From assembly GCF_004349265.1 (NCBI RefSeq), contig NZ_SMFL01000009.1:224372-288371 (forward strand): a stretch of DNA of 64,000 nt, read 5' to 3'. Shown in pieces: positions 9,192 to 18,381 of the stretch. Position 1 is the stretch's first letter; every line of letters starts with the position of its first letter. The notes beneath the pieces were generated by a model. The model was not told where the DNA came from, did not search any database, and saw only the letters and a program-made list of their open reading frames with translations. A program made the translations under genes and the position numbers. This DNA is from Dyadobacter psychrotolerans. GTDB lineage: Bacteria; Bacteroidota; Bacteroidia; Cytophagales; Spirosomataceae.

Positions 9192-9812
9192 TTACTTTTC
9201 TGCGAACACTCCTTCAAGAATCTCTGTCAATTCTTTTTGAACCGACTGCGCTTTATCAGCAATGTACCAGCGCTGAATGTCTTCTACAAATTCCTTCATT
9301 GTCTGAACGGGATTTGCTTTGTATTGCAGCATCAGCTCATTGGCACCAGCAGGACGCGGTCCCCAGGTGAAAAGTTCGTTAAAATCCTCATCTACGGAAA
9401 TCAATTTCGGAATAGAGCGACCGCCGTTGGTCGTGTAGGCATCCATCAATTCCGGATTTTCGTCACGAAGCAGCAATTTAACATTGATCAATGGATTGGG
9501 TAAGGCCGCAGCTACCAAAACAGGAATATTTTGTGCCGCATCACCGCACCAGGCTTCGGTAAGAATATACCAGGTCTGCGGAATATTAATCTGAGCAACT
9601 TTGGCTTTCAAATCTTCACTAATCTCAACTTTCTTATTTAACCGCTGCATTCTGGCCAGGTTCAGCTTGGTATAAAACGCCAGATCTTCTGATTGTTTGG
9701 GGCCGGTTGTTCTGTTTTCCAAAACTACTTTTTGCATCAGGAACATGTAATCAGCGTATGAATAGGCGGTTTCTGTTACCGGCAGAGGGAATAAATTTGC
9801 TACGTTTTTCAT
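9192..9812 (-). CDS. Thioredoxin-like family protein
   Basis: A 206 aa cytoplasmic protein of the thioredoxin-fold group found widely in Bacteroidota and Firmicutes (Thioredoxin_9-like). The redox region reads TEAWCGDAAQNIP, with a single Cys in place of CxxC, followed by a cis-Pro region GGRSIPKLI and the conserved FTWGPRP. With one Cys it could act in a one-cysteine or bacilliredoxin-like manner, or not be redox active. It has no signal peptide. It stands alone between nuoI and mgsA on the same strand. Fold assignment is confident; substrate is unknown. Confidence 0.85.
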   Translation of the reverse strand: MKNVANLFPLPVTETAYSYADYMFLMQKVVLENRTTGPKQSEDLAFYTKLNLARMQRLNKKVEISEDLKAKVAQINIPQTWYILTEAWCGDAAQNIPVLVAAALPNPLINVKLLLRDENPELMDAYTTNGGRSIPKLISVDEDFNELFTWGPRPAGANELMLQYKANPVQTMKEFVEDIQRWYIADKAQSVQKELTEILEGVFAEK

Positions 9813-9855
9813 TCAAATATTTTTATAAATGAAACCCGCCGTTTGCTTTTTCAGT

Positions 9856-10308
9856 TCAGACTTTCCTGTTCAAATAAGTACTATAATCGATCTGAGAAGC
9901 AATGTATTCTTCATCCATAAGTGGAGACGTAAAGAGAAAATCAGCAGTAGCACGATTGGAAGCAACCGGAATATTCCAAACCACACAAAGCCTCAGCAAT
10001 GCTTTTACATCCGGGTCATGCGGCTGGGCCGACATCGGGTCCCAGAAAAAGATCAGCAGATCAATTCTCTCTTCGGCAATCATGGAGCCAACCTGCTGAT
10101 CACCACCCAGCGGACCGCTTAACAAACGGATGACTGTCTGGTTTAAAGTTTCTTCCAGCAATTTCCCGGTTGTACCGGTTCCGTATAATTCGTTTTTAGC
10201 CAGCATTTCACGGTTGGCATAAGCCCATTCCATCAGTTCTGCTTTCCGGTTGTCGTGTGCTACCAAAGCGATACGCTTTCTTGGATGAATATTTCTGAAA
10301 TTTACCAT
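9856..10308 (-). CDS. mgsA: Methylglyoxal synthase
   Basis: A 150 aa enzyme converting dihydroxyacetone phosphate to methylglyoxal and phosphate, a bypass of lower glycolysis used when sugar phosphates build up. Family motifs are all visible: IALVAHDNRKAELMEW at the N-terminus, the phosphate-binding GTGTTGKLLEE, GPLGGDQQVG with the catalytic Asp, and FFWDPMSAQPHDPDVKALLR. Length matches E. coli MgsA (152 aa). It lies 43 nt upstream of the thioredoxin-like gene on the same strand. Confidence 0.96.
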   Translation of the reverse strand: MVNFRNIHPRKRIALVAHDNRKAELMEWAYANREMLAKNELYGTGTTGKLLEETLNQTVIRLLSGPLGGDQQVGSMIAEERIDLLIFFWDPMSAQPHDPDVKALLRLCVVWNIPVASNRATADFLFTSPLMDEEYIASQIDYSTYLNRKV

Positions 10309-10334
10309 GGATTTTTACGAGGTTTAATATCGGA

Positions 10335-11561
10335 TTAAAGGCCAACAATGTAGTTTAAATACTGTTGAGCTAATATTTCTCTGTTAAAATTTATTTTGGC
10401 AAAAGCATAGCCATTCTCTCCATGTCTTTTAATCAAATCAGGATTGTTTAGATAGTGTCTGACTTTTTTAGCAAAATCTTCGGGATTTTCCGGTTCAATA
10501 TAAACTCCTGCGTCGGCATCTTCCACAAGTTTTCGTGAAATTCCATCAATAGCCATCAGTACAGGTTTTCTGCAGGAAAAGTAATCAAAAGTTTTATTGG
10601 AATAAACGGTTTTAAAAACCTCGGTTTTCTTCAAAATGGAAATTCCCATGTCGGAAGCAAGAATGTACCTGATAGCATCTTTTTTCGAAACTTCATCTAC
10701 AAAGCGAACATTATCCGATTTTCTATTTACTGCTTCCAGCATTAAATCATCTTTTTTCATTCCGCCGCCAATCAGTAAAAAGCAGACGTTCTCTTCACGC
10801 AAAAGCTCAGCCGTAATCAAAATTTGCACAAGAGCATTGGCAATGCCATGTGCCCCGACATAAGTTAGAACAAACTTATTTTCAAAATGATGTTTTATTT
10901 TGAACGCTTTTTCGTCGAAGGTTCTGAGCACATTTTCTACCGTTTCAAAATCTGCCGCATTGGGAATGTAGATAATTTTTTCTTCCGGCACTGCTTTAGC
11001 AATGAGCTTGTCTTTGAACGCAGGTGTCAGCACACTTATTAATCTGGCTTTTCTATAAACCAGCTTTTCAAACCAGAATGCTAATTTTATTAAGATCTTA
11101 TTTTTCAAAACGCCGGTTTCAATAGCGGATTCAGGCCAAAGATCTCTGACTTCAAATACAAATGGAACCGCTTTAAAGAATGATAAAACCAAGCCGGCGA
11201 TGCCTACAAAAAGCGGAGGAGAGCTGACTATTATTAGATCATATTTACTTTTGGTATAAAACAAACCTGCCCGGCTGCTGGAAAATGCGAAGGAAAAATA
11301 AGCTAGCAACCGCCCGGTAAAGTTCTTATTATAGTTTGCATAAACCGGGCAACGGATGACAGTAACGCCATCCTTGTTTTTAGTTTTCGAAAAATTTTTT
11401 GTTTTGCCCATAGATTTTTGGCTGCTCATGTAGTGAACAGTTCCTGCCAGCACCGTTAGCTCATGCCCGGCCTCTGTCCAGATCCGGCTCATTTCATTCC
11501 AGCGCGAACCGCCGCCGGCATTGTCTTCGAGAAAATACTGATGGATGAGGAGAATTCGCAT
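10335..11561 (-). CDS. Group 1/family 4 glycosyltransferase
   Basis: A GT-B fold glycosyltransferase of about 408 aa. The chosen start gives MRILLIHQYFLEDNAGGGSRWNEM, the usual N-terminus of this WcaI/WbuB-like group; an upstream start at 11588 would add 9 residues. The donor-binding C-terminal half contains the conserved SIxKKTEVFKTVYSNKTFDYFSCRKPVLMAIDG region with the Glu/Lys pattern of GT4 enzymes. It probably transfers a nucleotide-activated sugar onto a surface polysaccharide. It follows the MntA/HepT pair by about 27 nt on the same strand but is not functionally tied to it. Acceptor and donor cannot be told. Confidence 0.85.
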   Translation of the reverse strand: MRILLIHQYFLEDNAGGGSRWNEMSRIWTEAGHELTVLAGTVHYMSSQKSMGKTKNFSKTKNKDGVTVIRCPVYANYNKNFTGRLLAYFSFAFSSSRAGLFYTKSKYDLIIVSSPPLFVGIAGLVLSFFKAVPFVFEVRDLWPESAIETGVLKNKILIKLAFWFEKLVYRKARLISVLTPAFKDKLIAKAVPEEKIIYIPNAADFETVENVLRTFDEKAFKIKHHFENKFVLTYVGAHGIANALVQILITAELLREENVCFLLIGGGMKKDDLMLEAVNRKSDNVRFVDEVSKKDAIRYILASDMGISILKKTEVFKTVYSNKTFDYFSCRKPVLMAIDGISRKLVEDADAGVYIEPENPEDFAKKVRHYLNNPDLIKRHGENGYAFAKINFNREILAQQYLNYIVGL

Positions 11562-11588
11562 GGAAAAGCGGGCATTTTTAAATATCAA

Positions 11589-11909
11589 TTATTCTGCACC
11601 GTTCAAACTCTTTTCATAAAATATCTTTCCAGCCTGATTGATATGTTCAATCAAATCCGGGTTGGATATCTGGTGAAAAATAGAAATGTCAAATGTGTAA
11701 GGAAGTAAAAGATCATCTATTTTCAACTCGATTTTGTTTATGACAGACAGATTTAAATCATTACCGAAAAGTGTCAAATCTATGTCCGAGCCATTTCTAT
11801 AATTCTCTTTCGCTCTTGATCCGTAAAGAACCGCTTTCTCAATCTGAGGAAAAGATGCAAAAACGCTTTGAATACTTTCTACTACCGCCTCCTTTAAACC
11901 AAAAATCAT
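11589..11909 (-). CDS. mntA: MntA-type nucleotidyltransferase antitoxin
   Basis: A 106 aa minimal nucleotidyltransferase. It shows the full GSx10DxD signature: GS at GSRAKENYRNGSDIDL with the two metal-binding Asp residues, so it should be catalytically competent. In characterised MntA/HepT pairs this enzyme neutralises the HEPN RNase by adding AMP groups to a Tyr in its active site. It overlaps the upstream hepT by 4 bases (11906-11909), which fits a coupled toxin-antitoxin operon in toxin-first order. Confidence 0.9.
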   Translation of the reverse strand: MIFGLKEAVVESIQSVFASFPQIEKAVLYGSRAKENYRNGSDIDLTLFGNDLNLSVINKIELKIDDLLLPYTFDISIFHQISNPDLIEHINQAGKIFYEKSLNGAE

Positions 11910-12304
11910 AGCAGTGAGTCCATTTTATTTTTAAAAATAACAAACAGCGGATAGGAAAGGGAAAAAATATGCTGCACTATCTCGCTGGCAGTATCTTCGT
12001 TGTAGGTGTGACTCGATCGGTTCCTATCTTTAAATAACTCCATCCAGCCATCGCCATCTTCGATCAAGCCTAATTTAAAAGATTCCATGATTGCACTTTT
12101 AGACCCATAAATATCCTGGTTACCCTGCTCCTGCAAAAAGTCTTTCATCACATTCCATGCAAGTTCATAGGTGTATTCAAAAGCCTGTATCAGCCCCTGC
12201 TGTTCCATTTCATTGAGATCCCCTTTATCAATAAATTTTTTAAGCTGCGAAAGTGCTTTTGAATAATTTGAAAATCTTTGCTTCCAGCGTATGTCTGTAG
12301 TCAT
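11906..12304 (-). CDS. hepT: HEPN toxin HepT (HI0074 family)
   Basis: A 132 aa all-helical HEPN protein of the HI0074 nucleotidyltransferase substrate-binding family. The RNase motif Rx4HxY is present exactly as RNRSSHTY near residue 92, including the Tyr that MntA adenylylates. N-terminal helices carry the family pattern RFSNYSKALSQLKKFI and EYTYELAWNVMKDFL. It is paired with mntA through a 4-base overlap. Both partners look intact, unlike the higBA pair at 5.6-6.3 kb. The role as RNase toxin is from studied homologues. Confidence 0.9.
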   Translation of the reverse strand: MTTDIRWKQRFSNYSKALSQLKKFIDKGDLNEMEQQGLIQAFEYTYELAWNVMKDFLQEQGNQDIYGSKSAIMESFKLGLIEDGDGWMELFKDRNRSSHTYNEDTASEIVQHIFSLSYPLFVIFKNKMDSLL

Positions 12305-12410
12305 TTACGATTATTCTTTAAATACATACCGGCAATCGCCAATTCATAAATTACGTCATTTACAACTAAAAGTAACTAATCCTGTTTAACGGAACAAAGC
12401 AACATGCTGC

Positions 12411-14306
12411 TCAGTGCATTCTGATAACAGTTTTGATATAACTCTCCGGAGTACTGAAAACTATTTGCTTACACTCCTTCTTGATTCCATAAAATTGAGA
12501 GTACCAACTTTGCTCCACATCCGGCAGTATCTCATTTCCTGTTTTATCAAAAGCCTGTATTGTAAATTTCTCAAAAAACGTTTCCGAGGGATGCCATACT
12601 TGTCTCACAGGCAAATTATCAGGTGCATTTTCAATCCAATCCTCCACTTGCCAATACAATTCTCCTGCTCTCTTAAACATTTTTCTTCTGTGTTTAATAT
12701 CTTTTCCAAGATGCCTGAACCCTTCGAAAAAACCATCAAAAATTATTTTCCCTTCTTCCGTTCTCCATTCTCCTTTGCTCTTTTTAATCCAATCATACCA
12801 GACAAAACCGGGTCCTTTTGTCATTTGATCATAATCTCCAAGCATCACCGTATTGTGCGAAGCGGTACCCGAAAAGTAGCCCGTCCATTTTTTATCCGCG
12901 TTGTAGCGATAGGAACCCGCATCGCGCATAATATTTTCTCCATCAACCCAAATATCAATATGCAGATTATCAGCCTGAAATGGACGATTTTTATAACTTC
13001 CACAACGAAGAAAAGTAATGGTTCCGCTGTCTCTGAGTACGTAATAACCACCCTGTGGGAAGGAAAAGTGTGTTGGGCATGGAGACAGGGGCATAGGTTT
13101 GCGAAACTCCCGTGCCCTAACCTCTCTGGCCCAAACGCATGCTAAAACATTAGCCAACGCTGCCAGCTGAGGACGATAATCGCGGAAATGGGCTTCGGTT
13201 GAAGGAAAAAATAATGCTCCGTCATTATTCCCATAATTTGGCAGCCAGCCTGTTTTATCATCCTGACAGGTTCTGAGAAAATGCAGTGATTTCCGGGCAC
13301 GGTCATAGATTATTTCATTCCACTTTTCTCCGTTTGCCTCAGCAATTCCGATTGACCAGGTGAGTAACTGAATGACAACCCGGTGATAATTCATTGAAAA
13401 CTGAAGGAATGTTCCGTCTTCTTCAATTTGGTACTCAATCTCTTCTTCAAACCAACTTTTCCCTTTTTCCTTCCAACGTGCACTTTCAGGAAAGAAGGGA
13501 TAAAGCAACCCTGTCAGGTAAAGTCCAAGTGTTTCAGTCAGAGCATGATTATTTCGTACGGCAATTCGTGAAAAGTTAATGTTTTGCTCAACATGCTGTA
13601 TTTGCCTGTGAATGCTGTTGATGATTTTCTCAAACAGCTCCTCAGTCAACCGATCTGAACGTTTATAATATTGAAGGGCAAAAGTCCAGTTTAAAACACG
13701 GAAGGTTATTTCCTGACTGCATTTCCAGTTTGGCCCGCAGTTAACCGGATTGCTGTCTATCCAGTTTTCTATTTTATATAAAACAGAAGAAGACTGGTCT
13801 TCCTGAAAATGAAAATCATAACGTATCAGATCATACACAAACGTAAATCGGGACATTTCCCAGATGTACTTTATATCACCTGCTTGTGTTGAAAAATCAG
13901 AAATTTCAGACCAATGCTGTGTCTGACCATATTCAAAACCGGTTTCAGGATGTATATGCCAGCCTTTAAACGGACGCCATACAGAGTTGAAAAATTGAAA
14001 GTTGCTATTGTGAAGTGCCTCCACCCGCTTTTTTAGTTCGTCAAATGAGTGTGAAAAAGGGGCAGATTCGAATGGCTTATGAAAGAAGAATTTTACCGGC
14101 AGATATTGCCAGGACTTCAATATTATAAATTTCTGCTGATCCGAATGTTTTGGAAAACGCAGTTTTAACAAGCCTGTATGTTTCTGAAAGGCAAACCAGA
14201 GCCGGAAAGTTACATAACGGAAACCCATGTTCCTGATTAACTCAAATGGCCGGATTTCATGCAGAACATATTTGGCTGTCCGCCAATAATGTATAAAATT
14301 TTTCAT
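12411..14306 (-). CDS. Heparinase II/III-family polysaccharide lyase
   Basis: A protein of about 631 aa with an N-terminal (alpha/alpha) toroid domain (about 60-340) and a C-terminal heparinase II/III beta-sandwich (about 380-620). Recognisable stretches are GPNWKCSQEITFRVLNWTFA, FSRIAVRNNHALTETLGLYL (with the NNH of the active site), and YFSGTASHNTVMLGDYDQM. The family cleaves uronic-acid-containing polysaccharides by beta-elimination. No signal peptide is obvious, and such genes frequently sit in exopolysaccharide clusters, so a role in surface polysaccharide processing with the nearby glycosyltransferase is plausible. ATG at 14306 is preferred to the upstream TTG at 14339. Confidence 0.88.
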   Translation of the reverse strand: MKNFIHYWRTAKYVLHEIRPFELIRNMGFRYVTFRLWFAFQKHTGLLKLRFPKHSDQQKFIILKSWQYLPVKFFFHKPFESAPFSHSFDELKKRVEALHNSNFQFFNSVWRPFKGWHIHPETGFEYGQTQHWSEISDFSTQAGDIKYIWEMSRFTFVYDLIRYDFHFQEDQSSSVLYKIENWIDSNPVNCGPNWKCSQEITFRVLNWTFALQYYKRSDRLTEELFEKIINSIHRQIQHVEQNINFSRIAVRNNHALTETLGLYLTGLLYPFFPESARWKEKGKSWFEEEIEYQIEEDGTFLQFSMNYHRVVIQLLTWSIGIAEANGEKWNEIIYDRARKSLHFLRTCQDDKTGWLPNYGNNDGALFFPSTEAHFRDYRPQLAALANVLACVWAREVRAREFRKPMPLSPCPTHFSFPQGGYYVLRDSGTITFLRCGSYKNRPFQADNLHIDIWVDGENIMRDAGSYRYNADKKWTGYFSGTASHNTVMLGDYDQMTKGPGFVWYDWIKKSKGEWRTEEGKIIFDGFFEGFRHLGKDIKHRRKMFKRAGELYWQVEDWIENAPDNLPVRQVWHPSETFFEKFTIQAFDKTGNEILPDVEQSWYSQFYGIKKECKQIVFSTPESYIKTVIRMH

Positions 14307-14394
14307 TCCGGTTATAGTGTGTGTGAAGGAATCTGACAAAAGTCAGGATCCCTTTTCAAAGATAATCATCCGTTGGTTTTTGGAAAATTAATAG

Positions 14395-14429
14395 CAAAAA
14401 AAGGACTGACCCATCCGGATCAGTCCTTT
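14395..14429 (-). terminator. Rho-independent terminator after hmuS
   Basis: A 9-bp perfect stem (14401-14409 with 14420-14428) rich in G/C. On the minus strand it is followed by a run of seven T. It lies about 75 nt beyond the hmuS stop. Confidence 0.85.
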
Positions 14430-14501
14430 CTAACTACTATGGCGAAATTTATTAACTTAATTATTAGCAATAGCTAGTTTAAACCTGCTGGGCTAATTCT
14501 T

Positions 14502-15548
14502 TTAAAGTTTGATTACCGATTCTTCAACCAGTTTTGTCCATTCCGGCAACTCAGGAATACCCGGCTTACGCTTACCAAAGAATTGATTGAACATTGTCCC
14601 CTCCTTGTCGATCAGCTCAATACCTGTTACCAAACCTGCTTCACTCGGCTTTTTTACTACCCAGGCTTCATCAATAGCATCCTCACGTAAATGAAGATTG
14701 AACTCAGGATCCATAATGTTTAACCACGGACCCATCACAAAGATTTTTTTGACTGGACCGGTATGTATCTGAATGCAGTTTGGATTTGATACAAAAACCA
14801 TAATTGGAACCTGTGATTCCGAAGCCGCATCAAACACTGATTTCATACTTTCAGGTTTGATCTGATAGGCGTGACCTTCCGGTGCATTGCGAAGTGCCTG
14901 CTTGCGCGAAAGCTTATATTTGCGAAGTAAAGTAAAAAAATCGTGGGTATCTTTCAATGCCAGCCATTCGCTTTGAAACGCTGCCACATCAATATCCGGT
15001 GTTGTTTCTTCCTCAGTTTTCTTTTCAGCTTTTGGGGTGATCAAAAGTGCAGTTTCCTGATCCGCAGCTTTGTATTTTTCAACCAGAATATCAAAAGCTT
15101 CCTTATTACTTTTTTCAGTCAAATATATTTTATGTGCCGCTTCTCCGTTGCTGTTGAAAAACTGAAAACTGTGACGATCATTTTCTGAAACAGCAAAACC
15201 GAATTTCCAGTCTCCCAGAAACATTCGCAAATCGATATCAGGTCCAAGAACTAAACCTACGTGATTGTTGAATGAAACATTTTCGTAAACACCTTTGCGT
15301 TCGTGCACCACGTGATCGTTACGTGTTAGTGCCATCACATGACCAAGTGAACCTATTTCTTTTAACAATTCACGAAAATCTCCTTCCAGAAGTGTCACAT
15401 TTTCGCCGATTCCGGTAGCCACCAGTTCCGCTTCCGTTGTATTTAACTCCTTAGCCGCGTCACGGATTCTGGTTTTAGGGTTTTCTGCTTTAAACGCTGT
15501 CCAGCTTCCTTTGAGCTCAGCACGACTTGTTGTGAGGATTGTTTTCAT
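14502..15548 (-). CDS. hmuS: Hemin-degrading/heme-carrier protein HmuS (ChuS family)
   Basis: A cytoplasmic heme-handling protein of about 348 aa, made of two repeated ChuX/HutX-like halves (about 15-170 and 190-345), each with a central beta-sheet (EIGSLGHVMALTRNDHVVHE; SESQVPIMVFVSNPNCIQIHTG). Homologues ChuS/HmuS bind heme and release its iron. It is last in the hmuTUVS order. ATG at 15548 begins MKTILTTSRAELK; the TTG six codons upstream is less likely. Heme ligand residues cannot be fixed without alignment. Confidence 0.9.
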   Translation of the reverse strand: MKTILTTSRAELKGSWTAFKAENPKTRIRDAAKELNTTEAELVATGIGENVTLLEGDFRELLKEIGSLGHVMALTRNDHVVHERKGVYENVSFNNHVGLVLGPDIDLRMFLGDWKFGFAVSENDRHSFQFFNSNGEAAHKIYLTEKSNKEAFDILVEKYKAADQETALLITPKAEKKTEEETTPDIDVAAFQSEWLALKDTHDFFTLLRKYKLSRKQALRNAPEGHAYQIKPESMKSVFDAASESQVPIMVFVSNPNCIQIHTGPVKKIFVMGPWLNIMDPEFNLHLREDAIDEAWVVKKPSEAGLVTGIELIDKEGTMFNQFFGKRKPGIPELPEWTKLVEESVIKL

Positions 15549-15619
15549 AGTGAATTTATATTTCAAATTTATTATTGACTCTTTGGGTAATTCTATTTAA
15601 AATTTTGACAAAATACGAC

Positions 15620-16414
15620 TCATACAGAAGCTTGTACGGGAGCTGTATCCGGCACAATTATTGGAAAATGTGTATGATCCGGCTGGATAATACGTACCGT
15701 TAAACCGAATGCAGTTTTAATATTTTCTTCTGTTAACACCGTTTCAGCAGATCCGGACGCAAAAGTTTCTCCACCTTTCATCATCAAAACCTGATCGGCA
15801 TACTGTAAAGCCAAATTCAGATCATGAACGACGGCAACTACAGCGAAACCTTTTTCCGTCATTTCTTTTGCCAGCTGGAAAGTTTCATACTGATGAAGTA
15901 AATCCATACCCGTTGTCGGCTCGTCAAGCAAAATGAGACCTTCTTTAACTTCCCAAATTTGCGCCAAAGTTCTTGCCACCTGCACACGTTGCTGCTCTCC
16001 TCCCGACAAGGTTGGAAAAAGGCGATTTTTAAATTCTGATATACCTACTTTTTTCAGACAAAGATCCACGATTTCCAGATCACGCCTGGTTGGCTGTGTA
16101 TCATAAAACGGGTATCTGCCCATTAAAACGATTTCAAGAACGGTAAAGGCAAGCGTAATTGAATTTTGCTGTGCCAATACAGCACGACGCTGTGCAAGCT
16201 CTTTCAGTTTATACTTTTTTAAATCTTTGCCATGAAACGTTATACTTCCCGAAGTAGGTGAATGCTCCCTGGATAACAACTTCATCAAAGTGGATTTCCC
16301 TGCTCCGTTAGCGCCGATGATAGACCAAAATTCGCCTGGTTTTGCAGCAAAACTTACGTTACTTAGTAGTTTTCTTCCCTTAACACCGAAATGGACGTTG
16401 CTTACCTGGATCAT
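15620..16414 (-). CDS. hmuV: Heme ABC transporter ATP-binding protein
   Basis: An ABC ATPase of about 264 aa. Walker A is GANGAGKST, the Q-loop precedes NSITLAFTVLEIVLMGRYP, the signature is LSGGEQQRVQVAR, Walker B is LILLDEPTTGMD, and the switch His is in VVAVVHDLNLA. It powers heme import through HmuU. ATG at 16414 is chosen because it overlaps the hmuU stop as ATGA and is preceded by GGAGGAAAAT, a good ribosome-binding site; the longer frame from 16438 adds 8 residues. Confidence 0.94.
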   Translation of the reverse strand: MIQVSNVHFGVKGRKLLSNVSFAAKPGEFWSIIGANGAGKSTLMKLLSREHSPTSGSITFHGKDLKKYKLKELAQRRAVLAQQNSITLAFTVLEIVLMGRYPFYDTQPTRRDLEIVDLCLKKVGISEFKNRLFPTLSGGEQQRVQVARTLAQIWEVKEGLILLDEPTTGMDLLHQYETFQLAKEMTEKGFAVVAVVHDLNLALQYADQVLMMKGGETFASGSAETVLTEENIKTAFGLTVRIIQPDHTHFPIIVPDTAPVQASV

Positions 16415-17517
16415 ATTTTCCTCCGTTTTTGATCCCAAAGAATATACAGAAAAAAGGGCGTACCCAACATCGCGGTAAGGATTCCAATTGGCAGTTCCGA
16501 AGGTGCAACGATTGTTCTCGAAATGGTATCAGCAAGTGTAAGTACAATCGCTCCGCCAATGGCAGAGCCAACCAACAGCATTTTATGGTCCGGACCGAAA
16601 GCAGTTCTGATAATATGAGGCACAACAAGCCCTACGAAACCAATCGTACCAGCCACTGCAACCGACGATCCGACGCCCATTGTAGCCAGCACAATGACCT
16701 GCCTTTTCAACACAGTCATATTCACTCCCAGTGCAGCAGCCTGGCTTTCACCTAACACCAACAAATTCAAGGCTTTGGATAAGTATGGCATGAATATAAC
16801 TGAACAAAAAACAAAGGGAGCAACTGCCAAAACGGATGTCCAGTTAGCTCCGCCAAGACTTCCCAGATTCCAGAAAGTAATAGTACGAAGCTGTTCGTCG
16901 CTAGCCATGTAAGTCATCAGTCCGGTCATAGCTCCTACAAATGCATTAATGGCAATTCCGCAAAGAAGCATGGTCGTCATTCCGCCTTCACCGGTAAGTT
17001 TCGACAGTTGGTAAACCAGTAAAGTAGTAAGTGCAGCGCCTACAAATGCTGCCAAAGAAAGTGTGTATGCACCTCCTATTTCACTGATAACACCAAGATA
17101 TTTAACGTTGAGCATAATGACAATAACAGCAAACAGCGACGCTCCGGATGTAACACCAATAAGCGTTGAATCAGCAATAGGATTTCGGAAAAGCCCCTGA
17201 AGCGAGGCACCAGCGATTCCCAAACCTGCTCCGACCAGCACTGCCAGGCAAACACGGGGCAACCGGATGATCCAAAAAACAAGCGCTTTTTGCTCTTCGA
17301 ATTTAGCGACGTTTGTCAGTCCGGTTTTGAAAGCGATAATCTGCCAGAGTTCCGCAAGGGAAATAGATAACGCACCTATGCAAGCCGAAAAAATGACGCA
17401 GGCAAGCAAAACAATTCCCAACACCGTACCTACCCAAAATACGGACGCTTTCCGTTTTGCAGGCAGGCCGGGTGCTAAGAAGGTTGTTTCCGGTTTATTG
17501 AGTGTCTGAGCCTGCAT
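16411..17517 (-). CDS. hmuU: Heme ABC transporter permease (FecCD family)
   Basis: A 368 aa FecCD/BtuC-type permease with about ten membrane helices. Family hallmarks are RLPRVCLAVLVGAGLGIAGASLQGLFRNPIADSTLIG near the N-terminus and VAGTIGFVGLVVPHIIRTAFGPDHK near residue 285. ELPIGILTAMLGTPFFLYIL ends the protein as usual. It starts 1 nt after the hmuT stop and overlaps hmuV by 4 bases. Heme rather than siderophore or B12 specificity is inferred from adjacent hmuS. Confidence 0.94.
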   Translation of the reverse strand: MQAQTLNKPETTFLAPGLPAKRKASVFWVGTVLGIVLLACVIFSACIGALSISLAELWQIIAFKTGLTNVAKFEEQKALVFWIIRLPRVCLAVLVGAGLGIAGASLQGLFRNPIADSTLIGVTSGASLFAVIVIMLNVKYLGVISEIGGAYTLSLAAFVGAALTTLLVYQLSKLTGEGGMTTMLLCGIAINAFVGAMTGLMTYMASDEQLRTITFWNLGSLGGANWTSVLAVAPFVFCSVIFMPYLSKALNLLVLGESQAAALGVNMTVLKRQVIVLATMGVGSSVAVAGTIGFVGLVVPHIIRTAFGPDHKMLLVGSAIGGAIVLTLADTISRTIVAPSELPIGILTAMLGTPFFLYILWDQKRRKI

Positions 17518-17518
17518 G

Positions 17519-18364
17519 TTACCTTATTTTTTGTACAAGTTCAATCGCTGCCTTTCCCAGACGCGGACCAAATCCAGTTAAAAACTGACCGTCCATCGAT
17601 ACTATTTTTTTATTTCTGCCGGCGTTGGTATTAGCAATTCCCGGAACTTTAAGAAGTCCTTCGGCACCATCGACACTTTCGAGTCCGCTGGTAAACAAAA
17701 CCAGTACATCCGGATTGGCTGCTAAAAGAGATTCGGCTGTAAGTGGTTTAAATTCTGTAAATCCCTGAACGGCATTTTTATTTCCTGTTAAAATAAATAG
17801 TTTATCCAGGGATGTTCCGGTCCCTGAAACCATCAGTGTTCCGGTTCCGCGGGCATATATAAACAGCAGTTTTTTAGGAGTGGCCGGTTTGGCAATTTTC
17901 GCAAGATCCGCTTCCAGCGTTTTAACCATTTTTTCAGCCTGCGGTTTGGCATTAAAGTAAGCTCCTACTTCGCGTATCAGCTTTACTGCCCCTTCTTTGG
18001 AATATTCATGTTTAAATTCAACCACTTTTTTACCACTGCTAGTCAATTGTTTGATCACAGAAGGCGAAAGCATACTTTGATCGGTGTAAAGAATTACGTC
18101 AGGATTCAGTGCAATAATACCCTCCGCAGAAATACTCCTGTTGTGACCGACTTTTGGTATTTTGGATAAGGATGCAGGATAAGTACTGGTGATGTCCACG
18201 CCTACCAGCTGACTTTCCAAACCGAGGCCTGAAATAATTTCACTCAGCGTGCCATTTACAGATACAATCCGAAGCGGCTTGGATGCATAACCGGTTATTG
18301 ATCCAAAGACCGTTAGTAGTAAGCATAGAGAAAAAAATATTTTTGAAAACGCAGGTCTTAACAT
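17519..18364 (-). CDS. hmuT: Heme ABC transporter substrate-binding protein
   Basis: A 281 aa periplasmic heme-binding protein with an N-terminal signal sequence ending near ITGYASKP. The BtuF/HmuT fold is indicated by RIVSVNGTLSEIISGLGLESQLVGVDITSTYP, GHNRSISAEGIIALNPDVIL and the connecting long helix at about 130-150. The NRSIS and TSTYP segments are typical of the HmuT group. It is the first transporter gene of the hmu operon, immediately before hmuU. Confidence 0.92.
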   Translation of the reverse strand: MLRPAFSKIFFSLCLLLTVFGSITGYASKPLRIVSVNGTLSEIISGLGLESQLVGVDITSTYPASLSKIPKVGHNRSISAEGIIALNPDVILYTDQSMLSPSVIKQLTSSGKKVVEFKHEYSKEGAVKLIREVGAYFNAKPQAEKMVKTLEADLAKIAKPATPKKLLFIYARGTGTLMVSGTGTSLDKLFILTGNKNAVQGFTEFKPLTAESLLAANPDVLVLFTSGLESVDGAEGLLKVPGIANTNAGRNKKIVSMDGQFLTGFGPRLGKAAIELVQKIR

Positions 18365-18381
18365 TAGAGAAAATTTTAAAT

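Noticed and set aside
12414..13145. Open frame of 243 codons on the plus strand
   Set aside because: Fully antisense to the heparinase-like gene, with no recognisable protein features.
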